In this document: piece after piece, positions 25,193 to 33,934 of the stretch | How the letters are laid out: each line of letters opens with the position of its first letter | Numbering within the stretch: the first letter of the stretch is position 1 | Assembly (NCBI GenBank): GCA_943914835.1 | Contig: CALUDO010000006.1 | Coordinates: 24,717-88,716 of the forward strand | DNA from: an uncultured Eremococcus sp. | Lineage (GTDB): Bacteria > Bacillota > Bacilli > Lactobacillales > Aerococcaceae | Reading direction: 5' to 3' | DNA: 64,000 nt | The notes under the pieces: generated by a model | Told to the model about the DNA's origin: nothing | The model's input: only the letters and a program-made list of their open reading frames with translations | Database searches by the model: none | Program-made: the position numbers and the translations under genes

Positions 25193-26631
25193 TGAATTTT
25201 GAAACAGTCATCGGGCTGGAAGTCCATGTCGAATTAAAAACCCAATCCAAGATTTTCTCGACCTCACCCGCTCATTTTGGGGCAGAGCCGAACACTAACA
25301 CTAACGAGAAAGATTGGGCTTACCCAGGGGCACTACCAGTTCTAAATAAAGGAGCTGTGGAGTATGGAATGCGGGCAGCTCTAGCTTTGAACTGTGAGAT
25401 TGCCGAAGAAATGCGGTTTGACCGGAAGAATTATTTCTATCCTGATAATCCATCTGCTTATCAAATTTCCCAGAATGATCAACCGATTGGAACTAATGGA
25501 TGGATTGAAATTGAAGTCGGTGGCCAAAGTAAGAAAATCCGAATTGAACGGGTCCACTTGGAAGAGGATGCTGGTAAGAATACGCATGCCAATGATGGTT
25601 TCTCTTATGTTGACTTAAATCGGCAGGGAACTCCTTTAATTGAAATCGTTTCTGAAGCTGATATGCGGTCACCAGAAGAGGCCTATGCTTACTTGGAAGC
25701 CCTGAGAGAAAAGATTCTCTATACAGAAGTATCTGATGTCCGTATGGAAGAAGGGTCACTGCGTTGTGACGCTAATATTTCCTTGCGTCCTTATGGTCAA
25801 GAAGCCTTTGGAACCAAAACAGAGATCAAGAATTTGAACTCTTTTAATTATGTTCGCAAGGGATTGGCCTTTGAAGAAGATCGTCAAGCTAAAGTGCTTT
25901 TATCAGGTGGAAGTATCCAGCAGGAAACCCGTCGTTATGATGAAGCTACCGGTCAAACTATTTTGATGCGGGTCAAGGAAGGAGCAGCCGATTACCGTTA
26001 CTTCCCAGAACCGGACCTTCCTCCACTTCATATTGATCGTTCTTGGGTAGACCGGGTTAAAGCTGATTTACCTGAGATGCCGGACCAGCGTCGGCGTCGT
26101 TATATTAAGGACTTTGACCTTCCTGATTATGATGCTATGGTTCTAACTCAAACTAAGGTCATGTCTGACTTCTTTGACCAAAGTGTGGCGCTTGGGGCAG
26201 ATCCTAAACAAGTATCGAATTGGTTGATGGGTGAAGTGTCAGCCTATTTGAATAAACAGCAGGTAACCCTTGACGAGACGCAATTAACCCCAGCTAACCT
26301 AAGCAAGATGATTGACTTGATTGATCAAGGAACGATTTCATCAAAGATTGGTAAACAGCTCTTCAAGATCCTGGTTACTGAGGGTGGTGACGCCGAGGCA
26401 GTGGTTGAAGAGAGAAATATGGCTCAAATTTCTGATCCAGCTAAGCTTCAACCGATGATTGACCAAGCTATAGCGGATAATCCACAATCTCTAGAAGATT
26501 ACCAAAATGGTAAAGGGCGAGCACTTGGTTTCTTCGTAGGACAAATTATGAAGGCCAGCAAGGGCAAGGCCAATCCCCAAGTGGTTAACCAGTTGCTGGA
26601 AGAAACCCTTCAAAGTTACAGTCAAAATTAA
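25192..26631 (+). CDS. gatB: Aspartyl/glutamyl-tRNA amidotransferase subunit B
   Basis: A 479-residue tRNA-binding and kinase-like subunit of GatCAB that activates the tRNA-bound glutamate with ATP before amidation. The N-terminus (FETVIGLEVHVELKTQSK), the YFYPDNPSAYQISQ and RQGTPLIEIVSE stretches and the C-terminal YqeY-like tail domain (from about 330) mark it clearly. It ends the cluster and is followed by an intrinsic terminator. Confidence 0.98.
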   Translation: MNFETVIGLEVHVELKTQSKIFSTSPAHFGAEPNTNTNEKDWAYPGALPVLNKGAVEYGMRAALALNCEIAEEMRFDRKNYFYPDNPSAYQISQNDQPIGTNGWIEIEVGGQSKKIRIERVHLEEDAGKNTHANDGFSYVDLNRQGTPLIEIVSEADMRSPEEAYAYLEALREKILYTEVSDVRMEEGSLRCDANISLRPYGQEAFGTKTEIKNLNSFNYVRKGLAFEEDRQAKVLLSGGSIQQETRRYDEATGQTILMRVKEGAADYRYFPEPDLPPLHIDRSWVDRVKADLPEMPDQRRRRYIKDFDLPDYDAMVLTQTKVMSDFFDQSVALGADPKQVSNWLMGEVSAYLNKQQVTLDETQLTPANLSKMIDLIDQGTISSKIGKQLFKILVTEGGDAEAVVEERNMAQISDPAKLQPMIDQAIADNPQSLEDYQNGKGRALGFFVGQIMKASKGKANPQVVNQLLEETLQSYSQN

Positions 26632-26653
26632 AAGAAGCTTTAAACTTAAGCTA

Positions 26654-26684
26654 AGTCAGTACTTGTTCCAAGTACTGACTTTTT
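26654..26684 (+). terminator. Rho-independent terminator after gatB
   Basis: A perfect 12-bp stem AGTCAGTACTTG with CAAGTACTGACT, a 3-base loop, then TTTTT. Confidence 0.92.
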
Positions 26685-26910
26685 ATTATCCAGGAAGGGG
26701 ATAGGGAGGGGAAACGCTTAATAATTGATGGCTAGGCCTTTTGACAATGACGACTTCAATATATAGGTTTAGACTATGTGGTGAATTTAATCCATATTCA
26801 TATAAATTTCATTGAATTGTTCAAAAAAAAATGATAACGTATATTTACTTTGGTCAACTTATAGAAAATTTAAAGATTTTTTAAATAATCCTAAAGAAAG
26901 GTTGGGTCTA

Positions 26911-28293
26911 ATGAGGAAGTCGTTGAAGATTCTTGGTGTCATTATGGTGGTCCTGGCTCTAATATACGGGGCAGGTACTTTTTTCTTTTCTAATCATTTT
27001 GTCTTGAATACCCAAGTGGCTGGCGTTGATGTATCTGGTTTAACTACTAAACAGGCTGAGAAAAAAATTGAAAAGAACTTAAATCAGGCTAAGATGACAT
27101 TGAAAGAAGGGGGCAAATCTCTTCAAGAGCTTACTTTAGGAGATTTGAATCCTTCTTACGATTTCGCTAAAGATATTAAAAAGTCGTTTGATGCCCAGGA
27201 TCCATATCTATGGTTAGAATCTATCTTTGATCGCCGTGTCTTTGCCGAGTCCTTTGAAGATAACTATCAAATAGATGCCGATGAGGTAGCTAAGAAAATC
27301 AACCAAATGCCCTTGGATGGCCAGGACCGGGAGAAACCGGTTGATTCCAAAATAGCTTATTCAGAAGAGCAAGGCTATTATATTGAAGAAGGTAGTCAAG
27401 GAACCTTGCTGGATACGGATAAACTTGAAGATTCTATTAAAAAAGCTGTTGATTCGGGTAAGAACCAACTGGATTTGAAGGAAGCATACGCTGACCCTGA
27501 CCAAAATAGCGATAGTAAAAAAGTTAAGGACCGAATGAAGAGCATTGAAGAGGTGTCATCTAAGGAATTTACTTTCAACTTGGCAGGGGATAAAGTTAAG
27601 GTTGACCAAACTCAAATTGAACGTTGGATGAACTTTGATGATGATAAGAAACTGGTCATGGACCGTGAAGCTATCGCAGCTTATTTAACTGGATTAAATG
27701 ATAAGTATTCTACCTTTGGACAGGAACGAACCTTTGAATCTACGCTTCAAGGAGAGATTATCGTTCCTCCTGGAATTCTGGGATGGCAAATTGATGTTGA
27801 AGAAGAGACTGAGATCATAGCTTCCAGCCTAGAAAGTGGTAAATCGGTGCCGGAAGAACCTATTTACTATTCAACCGGAGGAATACCCGGAGCTAAAGAT
27901 GATATTGGCGATACCTATATAGAGATTGATTTAATCAATCAAACCATGTTCCTTTATGTGGACGGAAGTCTAATCACTGAAACTCCAATTGTCTCAGGTC
28001 AATTAGGAGCTGAAACAGTTCCCGGAGCTAATGCAGTGAATGAAATGTTAGCAGACACAAACCTGGTTGGTTACAACCAATTCTACAGAGTCGATTATTC
28101 TGTTCCAGTTTCCTATTGGATTCGTTTTGATGACCAGGCTCAAGGGATTCATGATGCTCCTTGGCAAGGGTCATACGGAGGAGATGTTTACCAATATTCT
28201 GGTTCTCTAGGATGTATCAATACTCCTTTAGATCAAGTAGAGATTATTTATAACAATGTTCAATATGGGACACCAGTGATTGTATTTAACTAA
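26911..28293 (+). CDS. L,D-transpeptidase (YkuD) with peptidoglycan-binding-like domain
   Basis: A 460-residue membrane-anchored enzyme candidate with an N-terminal helix (ILGVIMVVLALIYGAG), two PF12229-like domains (about 50-330) and a C-terminal YkuD catalytic domain (about 345-460). It resembles Ldt(fm) of Enterococcus, which makes 3-3 cross-links in peptidoglycan. The catalytic region reads GIHDAPWQGSYGG, and SLGCINTP holds the nucleophilic Cys; the usual S[HR]GC is SLGC here. The start is ATG 26911 with GAAAGG upstream; a longer in-frame extension to 26812 is AT-rich and has no ribosome site. Its own terminator follows. Confidence 0.88.
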   Translation: MRKSLKILGVIMVVLALIYGAGTFFFSNHFVLNTQVAGVDVSGLTTKQAEKKIEKNLNQAKMTLKEGGKSLQELTLGDLNPSYDFAKDIKKSFDAQDPYLWLESIFDRRVFAESFEDNYQIDADEVAKKINQMPLDGQDREKPVDSKIAYSEEQGYYIEEGSQGTLLDTDKLEDSIKKAVDSGKNQLDLKEAYADPDQNSDSKKVKDRMKSIEEVSSKEFTFNLAGDKVKVDQTQIERWMNFDDDKKLVMDREAIAAYLTGLNDKYSTFGQERTFESTLQGEIIVPPGILGWQIDVEEETEIIASSLESGKSVPEEPIYYSTGGIPGAKDDIGDTYIEIDLINQTMFLYVDGSLITETPIVSGQLGAETVPGANAVNEMLADTNLVGYNQFYRVDYSVPVSYWIRFDDQAQGIHDAPWQGSYGGDVYQYSGSLGCINTPLDQVEIIYNNVQYGTPVIVFN

Positions 28294-28308
28294 GTTCTGA
28301 AAATGGTA

Positions 28309-28340
28309 AAAGACAAGTGGGTGACCGCTTGTCTTTTTTT
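28309..28340 (+). terminator. Rho-independent terminator after L,D-transpeptidase
   Basis: Stem AAAGACAAGTGG with CCGCTTGTCTTT (one G-U pair), loop GTGA, then a T run. Confidence 0.9.
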
Positions 28341-28422
28341 GTCATGTTAGGTGGAAATAAATAAGAAAATTATTATTTTAATGTGTCTATCATAAATTAT
28401 GGGATTCTACGGAGACTTCTAT

Positions 28423-28428
28423 TATAAT
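28423..28428 (+). promoter_or_regulatory. Possible -10 box for gdhA
   Basis: A perfect TATAAT hexamer about 50 bases before the gdhA start. No convincing -35 element is visible 16-18 bases upstream. Confidence 0.4.
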
Positions 28429-28479
28429 GAGGAAAGTACAGTGGAGTTAAGAATATAATTGATAGAATAGAGGATATAC

Positions 28480-29817
28480 ATGAATCGATATATGGAAGAA
28501 GTATACCAAGCTTTAGAAATCAGCTATGGTCATGAATCGGAGTTCCTCCAGGCCGTCAAAGGAATGTTTCAAGCGATTGAGCCAGTGGTTGATCAACATC
28601 CAGAATATGAAAAACAGGCTATTCTTGAGCGTTTGACTAGCCCAGAAAGAATTATTCAATTTCGGGTACCTTGGTTGGATGACCAGGGTCAAGTCCATGT
28701 TAATACAGGTTGGCGGGTTCAGTTTTCTTCTTTAAATGGTCCCTATAAGGGAGGATTGCGCTTTCACCCAAGTGTCAATCAAAGTGTCCTGAAATTCTTG
28801 GGTTTTGAACAAATATTTAAGAATATTCTGACAGGTCTACCAATTGGTGGGGGTAAGGGGGGATCAGATTTCGACCCTAAAAGCAAGACTGATAGAGAGA
28901 TTATGGCCTTCTGCCAGAGTTTCATGACAGAGTTGAGTAAGCATATTGGACCAAATCTTGACGTGCCAGCAGGAGATATTGGTGTCGGAGGGCGAGAATT
29001 GGGCTACCTTTATGGACAGTATAAGCGGTTGAAACAGATGGAAGCTGGTGTTTTGACTGGCAAACCACTCGGGTCTGGCGGTAGTTTAGGCCGGACTGAA
29101 GCAACGGGTTATGGCTTGGTCTATTTCTTAAATCACATGCTCCAAGTTCACGGAGATCAACTGAAAGGTAAAACAGTGATTATTTCTGGCTCAGGTAATG
29201 TTGCCTATCATGCTGCAGTTAAGTTACAAGCCTTAGGAGCTTTGGTGGTTGCCATGAGTGATTCCCAGACCGCTCTTTATGATCCTCAAGGATTGGACTT
29301 GAATCTTATTAAGTCCTTGAAGGTTGATAACCGCCAGCGCTTGAAGGAATATATAAAGACATACCCAGAAACTCAGACCTTCCCTGGATCCGTGTGGGAT
29401 ATGACAATCAAAGCAGACATCGCCTTACCGTGTGCCACCCAAAATGAAATTAACTCTGCCCAACTAACTCGGCTCTACCAGGCTGGTGTGACCTACTTAG
29501 CCGAAGGGGCAAATATGCCCTTGACAGAAGGAGCCCTTGAAAAGATTAGAGAATTAGACTTAACCTATGGTCCGGGTAAAGCGGCCAATGCTGGAGGTGT
29601 GGCTGTATCTGCAATGGAAATGAGCCAGAATGCTAGCTTTGAAGCGTGGAGCCAGGAAAGGGTTGATCAAGAACTTCAAAAAGTGATGGGAAATATTTTC
29701 CAGGAGGTTAAAGAAGTAGCACAAAACTACGGCTTCCCCAAGGATTATTTAAGGGGAGCAGATATCGCTTCCTTTGAAAAACTTGTCCAATTGATGCTTG
29801 ATCAAGGCCTTGTTTAA
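28480..29817 (+). CDS. gdhA: NADP-specific glutamate dehydrogenase
   Basis: A 445-residue hexameric-type glutamate dehydrogenase (the GdhA length class), making glutamate from 2-oxoglutarate and ammonium. The substrate pocket motif GPYKGGLRFHPSVN and the catalytic loop GLPIGGGKGGSDFDPK (about residues 85-130) are conserved. The nucleotide-binding fold has GSGNVAYHAAVKLQ near 235. NADP preference is inferred from overall similarity and length, not from a diagnostic residue. It is monocistronic, between two terminators. Confidence 0.95.
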   Translation: MNRYMEEVYQALEISYGHESEFLQAVKGMFQAIEPVVDQHPEYEKQAILERLTSPERIIQFRVPWLDDQGQVHVNTGWRVQFSSLNGPYKGGLRFHPSVNQSVLKFLGFEQIFKNILTGLPIGGGKGGSDFDPKSKTDREIMAFCQSFMTELSKHIGPNLDVPAGDIGVGGRELGYLYGQYKRLKQMEAGVLTGKPLGSGGSLGRTEATGYGLVYFLNHMLQVHGDQLKGKTVIISGSGNVAYHAAVKLQALGALVVAMSDSQTALYDPQGLDLNLIKSLKVDNRQRLKEYIKTYPETQTFPGSVWDMTIKADIALPCATQNEINSAQLTRLYQAGVTYLAEGANMPLTEGALEKIRELDLTYGPGKAANAGGVAVSAMEMSQNASFEAWSQERVDQELQKVMGNIFQEVKEVAQNYGFPKDYLRGADIASFEKLVQLMLDQGLV

Positions 29818-29830
29818 TTCAATAAGTCCT

Positions 29831-29859
29831 AAAAAAGATGGCATTGTGCCATCTTTTTT
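29831..29859 (+). terminator. Rho-independent terminator after gdhA
   Basis: Stem AAAAAAGATGGCA with TGCCATCTTTTTT around a very short loop, ending in a T run. Confidence 0.9.
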
Positions 29860-30113
29860 GCTAGCTATAATCCTTGACCCGGGACTAGTACAGAATTCTA
29901 GTCTGTTAAAAGATAGGAAATGCACTAAAAAGAGAAGGGTCTTGGTCTCAAGTCTTCTAGAACAGTGATTTGGTCTGTTAGCCAAAGATATGAAAGGGTT
30001 TCATTTGAGCTGAGTCTTGCATATTATATTTTTTTTTGGTACATTAAAACCGTTATAAGTTAATACAGTTTTTCGTAAGTGTATTATTATCAAAAAGAGA
30101 GGAAGTTTGATTC
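29860..30113. other. Intergenic region before the pdh operon
   Basis: It must hold the pdhABCD promoter, but I cannot name one with confidence. A T-rich tract (nine T near 30030) and AT-rich sequence precede the ribosome site GAGAGGAAG at about 30098. No convincing open reading frame or hairpin was seen. Confidence 0.4.
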
Positions 30114-31223
30114 ATGGCAAGCGCAAATGAAACAGTAACATTGGACCAATTGTTAGATCCGGAGTACTTTAATTTTGATACTGTTCAGGTAATGAATGAA
30201 AAGGGAGAAATTGTGAACCCTGATTTAATGCCTGACTTATCAGATGAGGAATTAGTTAAATTTATGGAAGATATGGTCTTCTTCCGTGAGTGGAATGCCC
30301 GTATGAAGGCTTTCAGTCGTCAAGGACGTCTTGGATTCGTTGCTCCAACAGCTGGTCAAGAAGCGTCTCAACTAGGGACCATTGCTGCAACAACTTCAGA
30401 TGATATTATTTTCCCAGGTTACCGTGACCTACCTCAATTAATCCAACACGGTTTACCAAGACATAAGGCATTCTTGTGGTCTAAGGGTCACGTGAATGGT
30501 TCAGAATATCCTGAAGATTTCCGAGCTTATCCTCCTCAAATTATCATTGGGGCTCAATATGTACAAGCGGCTGGAGCAGCTGTAGGGATCAAGAAGAATG
30601 GTCGTAAGGCGATTGCTATGACATGGACTGGTGATGGTGGATCATCTCAAGGTGACGTCTACGAAGGAATTAACTATGCAGGAGCTTTCCAAGCGCCCGC
30701 TGTCTTCGTTATCCAAAATAATGGTTGGGCAATTTCAACGCCACGTGAATACCAAACAGCCGCTAGAACTCTAGCTCAAAAAGCTGTGGCTGCTGGAATT
30801 CCTGGTATCCAAGTAGATGGTATGGACATCCTAGCTGTTTATGCTGTAGCTAAAGCAGCTCGTGAATATGCTATTGAAGGTAATGGACCTGTTCTAATTG
30901 AAACTCTATGCTACCGTTACGGTGCCCACTCCCTATCAGGGGATGATCCAACCCGTTACCAACCTGAAGGAGCACAAGAACACTGGCATGGTTTAGATCC
31001 TTTGGATCGTTTCCGTATTTTCTTAACCGAAAAAGGCCTTTGGTCTGAAGAAAAAGAACAAGCAACAGTTGAAAATGCCAAAGAAATTGCTAAGGAAGCG
31101 ATTAAAGAGGCTGAATCAGCTCCTCAACAAAAGGTTTCTGACTTCTTGAAGAATATGTTTGAAACCCCAGACTACATTACCCAAGAACAAATTGAAAAAT
31201 ACGAAGCAAAGGAGAATAAATAA
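30114..31223 (+). CDS. pdhA: Pyruvate dehydrogenase E1 component, alpha subunit
   Basis: A 369-residue thiamine-diphosphate subunit that decarboxylates pyruvate in the cytoplasmic pyruvate dehydrogenase complex. The ThDP motif starts with GDGGSSQGDVYEG (near residue 178) and ends with the paired Asn of VIQNNGWAIS. The E1-alpha loop YRYGAHSLSGDDPTRY, which holds phosphorylation-site-like sequence in eukaryotes, is present. It is the first gene of pdhABCD and overlaps pdhB by one base. Family length is normal. Confidence 0.97.
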   Translation: MASANETVTLDQLLDPEYFNFDTVQVMNEKGEIVNPDLMPDLSDEELVKFMEDMVFFREWNARMKAFSRQGRLGFVAPTAGQEASQLGTIAATTSDDIIFPGYRDLPQLIQHGLPRHKAFLWSKGHVNGSEYPEDFRAYPPQIIIGAQYVQAAGAAVGIKKNGRKAIAMTWTGDGGSSQGDVYEGINYAGAFQAPAVFVIQNNGWAISTPREYQTAARTLAQKAVAAGIPGIQVDGMDILAVYAVAKAAREYAIEGNGPVLIETLCYRYGAHSLSGDDPTRYQPEGAQEHWHGLDPLDRFRIFLTEKGLWSEEKEQATVENAKEIAKEAIKEAESAPQQKVSDFLKNMFETPDYITQEQIEKYEAKENK

Positions 31224-32200
31224 TGGCACAAATGACAATGATTCAAGCAATTACTAATGCCTTAGACATCGAATTAAAGAATGATTCGAAAGCTTTAATT
31301 TTTGGTGAAGATGTTGGTAAAAACGGTGGTGTCTTCCGTGCGACAGAAGGCTTACAAGACACCCATGGTGAAGACAGAGTCTTCAATACACCCTTAGCTG
31401 AATCAGGTATTGGTGGATTGGCCATTGGTTTGGCTCTGGAAGGATTTCGCCCAGTAGCAGAAATCCAATTCTTCGGATTCGTATTTGAAGTGATGGACTC
31501 TGTCGTTGGTCAAGCAGCTCGAACACGTTACCGTACCGGTAGCACTCGCAACCTACCTATTACCATTCGTTCACCATTTGGTGGTGGAGTAGCGACACCT
31601 GAGATGCACGCGGATTCTCTAGAAGGGTTAATTGCTCAATCTCCAGGAATTAAGGTTGTAATTCCTTCAAACCCTTATGATGCTAAAGGACTCCTTATCT
31701 CTTCTATTAGAGATAATGACCCAGTTGTTTTCTTAGAACATATGAAATTGTATCGTTCTTTCCGTGAAGAAGTTCCTGAAGAAGAATACACTGTCCCATT
31801 AGGTAAGGCAAATATCGTCAGAGAAGGTACAGACGTTTCTATTATTGCTTATGGAGCAATGGTTCGTGAAGCTATTGCAGCTGCTGATCAATTAGAAAAA
31901 GAGGGTATCTCTGCTGAGATCGTCGACTTAAGAACGGTAGCTCCTTTGGATATCGAAACTCTAGTTGCAACCACTGAGAAAACTGGACGCGTAGTTGTTG
32001 TCCAAGAAGCTCAACGCCAAGCGGGTGTGGGTGAGAAAGTAATTTCTGAAATTTCTCAACGTGCGATTCTTTCATTGAAAGCACCAATGGCATTAGTTGC
32101 AGCACCAAACACCGTCTTCCCATTTGGTATGGCAGAAAAAGATTGGTTGCCGAATGCCAACGATATTGTAGAACAAGTGAAAGAAACTCAAGATTTCTAA
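31223..32200 (+). CDS. pdhB: Pyruvate dehydrogenase E1 component, beta subunit
   Basis: A 325-residue partner of the E1 alpha subunit forming the alpha2beta2 decarboxylase. Typical segments are LIFGEDVGKNGGVFRAT near residue 25, FNTPLAESGIGG, and SPFGGGVATPEMHADSLE near 120. Start codon overlap with the pdhA stop (TAATG) and the AAGGAG inside the pdhA end point to tight coupling. Branched-chain 2-oxo acid dehydrogenase subunits look similar, but the neighbours and the E2 favour pyruvate. Confidence 0.97.
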   Translation: MAQMTMIQAITNALDIELKNDSKALIFGEDVGKNGGVFRATEGLQDTHGEDRVFNTPLAESGIGGLAIGLALEGFRPVAEIQFFGFVFEVMDSVVGQAARTRYRTGSTRNLPITIRSPFGGGVATPEMHADSLEGLIAQSPGIKVVIPSNPYDAKGLLISSIRDNDPVVFLEHMKLYRSFREEVPEEEYTVPLGKANIVREGTDVSIIAYGAMVREAIAAADQLEKEGISAEIVDLRTVAPLDIETLVATTEKTGRVVVVQEAQRQAGVGEKVISEISQRAILSLKAPMALVAAPNTVFPFGMAEKDWLPNANDIVEQVKETQDF

Positions 32201-32263
32201 TCTTCTAGCACTTTGACGAGTCGACTATCAAGGACCAATTATTAAGGAAGGAAGTAAATATAC

Positions 32264-33922
32264 ATGGCATATAAATTTACCTTGCCAGAATTAGGTGAAG
32301 GGATTCACGAAGGCGAAATTGTATCCATCCTAGTTTCTGAAGGACAAGAAATTAATGAAGATGATATCATCCTAGAAGTCCAAAATGATAAGGCAGTGGA
32401 AGAATTACCAACGCCAGTCACAGGAACTGTTAAATCAATTCAAGTAGCTGAGGGTGATGTTAAGACTGTTGGTGATGTCCTAATTGAAATTGAAGCAGAA
32501 GGCTATGAAGGTGATGACCAGGCAGACGACGCAGGTCAAGCACCAGCTACTTCTACATCAACACCTGAATCTCCAGCTCAAGAATCCCAAGCTCAAGATC
32601 CAGCTAAAGCTGGCGGAGGCCTATACAGCTTTACCTTGCCAGAATTAGGTGAAGGGATTCATGAAGGGGAAATCGTTTCCTGGTTAGTCGCTGAAGGTGA
32701 CCAAGTAGATGAAGACCAAACGATTCTTGAAGTTCAAAATGACAAGTCAGTCGAAGAATTGCCAACACCTTATGCAGGTACAATTGTTAAAATTCATGCT
32801 CAAGAAGGCGATGTTAAGCAAGTTGGCGATGTCTTAGTTGAAATTGATGCCCCTGATTTCGAAGGAGCAGCAGAAGCTACAGGAGCGGCAGAACAACCTG
32901 CTCAAGAAGCAAGTGGTCAAACAAGTCAACCTACTAGCCCAGGAGCACCAAGTGGCCAAGCAGGAACTTCACCAGCAGGACACGTTCTGGCTATGCCATC
33001 TGTTCGTAAGTTAGCTCGTGATAAGGGTGTTGATATTAACTTGGTTCAACCAACCGGTAAGGGTGGTCGTATAACTGCTGAAGATGTTAATAACTTTGAC
33101 CCATCACAAGCTAGTCAACAAGAACCTGCTCAAGCAGCACAAGCAGCTGGTCAAGCAAGCTCTGATAAAGTAGCCAATGCTAAGGAGAAATCACCAGCAC
33201 CACTGGCATCTGATAGTGAACGTACAAGTCGTGAGCCAATGTCTGGTACACGTAAGGCAATCGCTAAGGCTATGGTCAACTCTAAACACACTGCACCTCA
33301 CGTAACTCACTTTGATGAAATTGAAGTGTCTAAGTTATGGGATCACCGCAAGAAATTCAAGGGTATCGCAGCTGAACGTGATGTTAAGTTGACCTTCTTA
33401 CCTTACGCAGTGAAAGCATTAGTTGCTGCTGTTAAGAAGTATCCTATCTTGAATGCGTCTATTGATGATGCTACTAATGAGATTGTATACCATAACTACT
33501 ACAATATTGGTATTGCGACAGATACTGATCACGGACTATATGTTCCTAATGTGAAAGATGCTAACGCTAAGAGCATGTTTGATATTGCTGCTGAAATTTC
33601 TGAATTAGCAGGCAAGGCACAAGACAACAAGTTACAAGCAAGTGAAATGCGTGATGGAACCATTACAATCTCAAATATTGGTTCTGCCGGTGGTAAATGG
33701 TTCACTCCAATTATTAACCACCCAGAAGTAGCTATTCTTGGTTTTGGTTCAATTGTTCAAGAACCAATCATTGATGAAAATGGAGAACTAGCTGTGGGAC
33801 GTATGATTAAATTGTCTCTAAGTTATGACCACCGTATTGTCGATGGAGCGACTGCTCAAAAAGCAATGAATGAAATTAAACGGTACTTAGCAGATCCAGA
33901 ACTCTTATTGATGGAAGGATAA
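32264..33922 (+). CDS. pdhC: Dihydrolipoamide acetyltransferase (E2) with two lipoyl domains
   Basis: A 552-residue core component of pyruvate dehydrogenase that transfers the acetyl group to CoA. Two lipoyl domains occupy about residues 1-80 and 122-200; their lipoylation lysines lie in VQNDKAVEE and VQNDKSVEE. Ala/Gln/Pro-rich linkers separate them from a peripheral subunit-binding domain near 245-280 (PSVRKLARDKGVDINLV) and the catalytic domain (about 325-552) with SYDHRIVDGATAQ, which holds the active His and Asp. Tandem lipoyl domains are common in lactic acid bacteria. The two copies share a 32-base identical DNA stretch. Confidence 0.96.
   Translation: MAYKFTLPELGEGIHEGEIVSILVSEGQEINEDDIILEVQNDKAVEELPTPVTGTVKSIQVAEGDVKTVGDVLIEIEAEGYEGDDQADDAGQAPATSTSTPESPAQESQAQDPAKAGGGLYSFTLPELGEGIHEGEIVSWLVAEGDQVDEDQTILEVQNDKSVEELPTPYAGTIVKIHAQEGDVKQVGDVLVEIDAPDFEGAAEATGAAEQPAQEASGQTSQPTSPGAPSGQAGTSPAGHVLAMPSVRKLARDKGVDINLVQPTGKGGRITAEDVNNFDPSQASQQEPAQAAQAAGQASSDKVANAKEKSPAPLASDSERTSREPMSGTRKAIAKAMVNSKHTAPHVTHFDEIEVSKLWDHRKKFKGIAAERDVKLTFLPYAVKALVAAVKKYPILNASIDDATNEIVYHNYYNIGIATDTDHGLYVPNVKDANAKSMFDIAAEISELAGKAQDNKLQASEMRDGTITISNIGSAGGKWFTPIINHPEVAILGFGSIVQEPIIDENGELAVGRMIKLSLSYDHRIVDGATAQKAMNEIKRYLADPELLLMEG
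32276..32307 (+). repeat. Direct repeat, copy 1 (lipoyl domain 1)
   Basis: A 32-base stretch encoding the start of the first lipoyl domain (FTLPELGEGIH), identical in DNA to 32630-32661. Confidence 0.85.
32630..32661 (+). repeat. Direct repeat, copy 2 (lipoyl domain 2)
   Basis: The second copy of the 32-base identical repeat, 354 bases (118 codons) after the first, in the same frame. Confidence 0.85.
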
Positions 33923-33934
33923 GGTGAAATATAA

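Noticed and set aside
26812..26910. Longer N-terminus for the L,D-transpeptidase
   Set aside because: The extra 33 codons are AT-rich, begin at a codon without a ribosome site, and would put the membrane helix unusually far from the start; the downstream ATG has GAAAGG.
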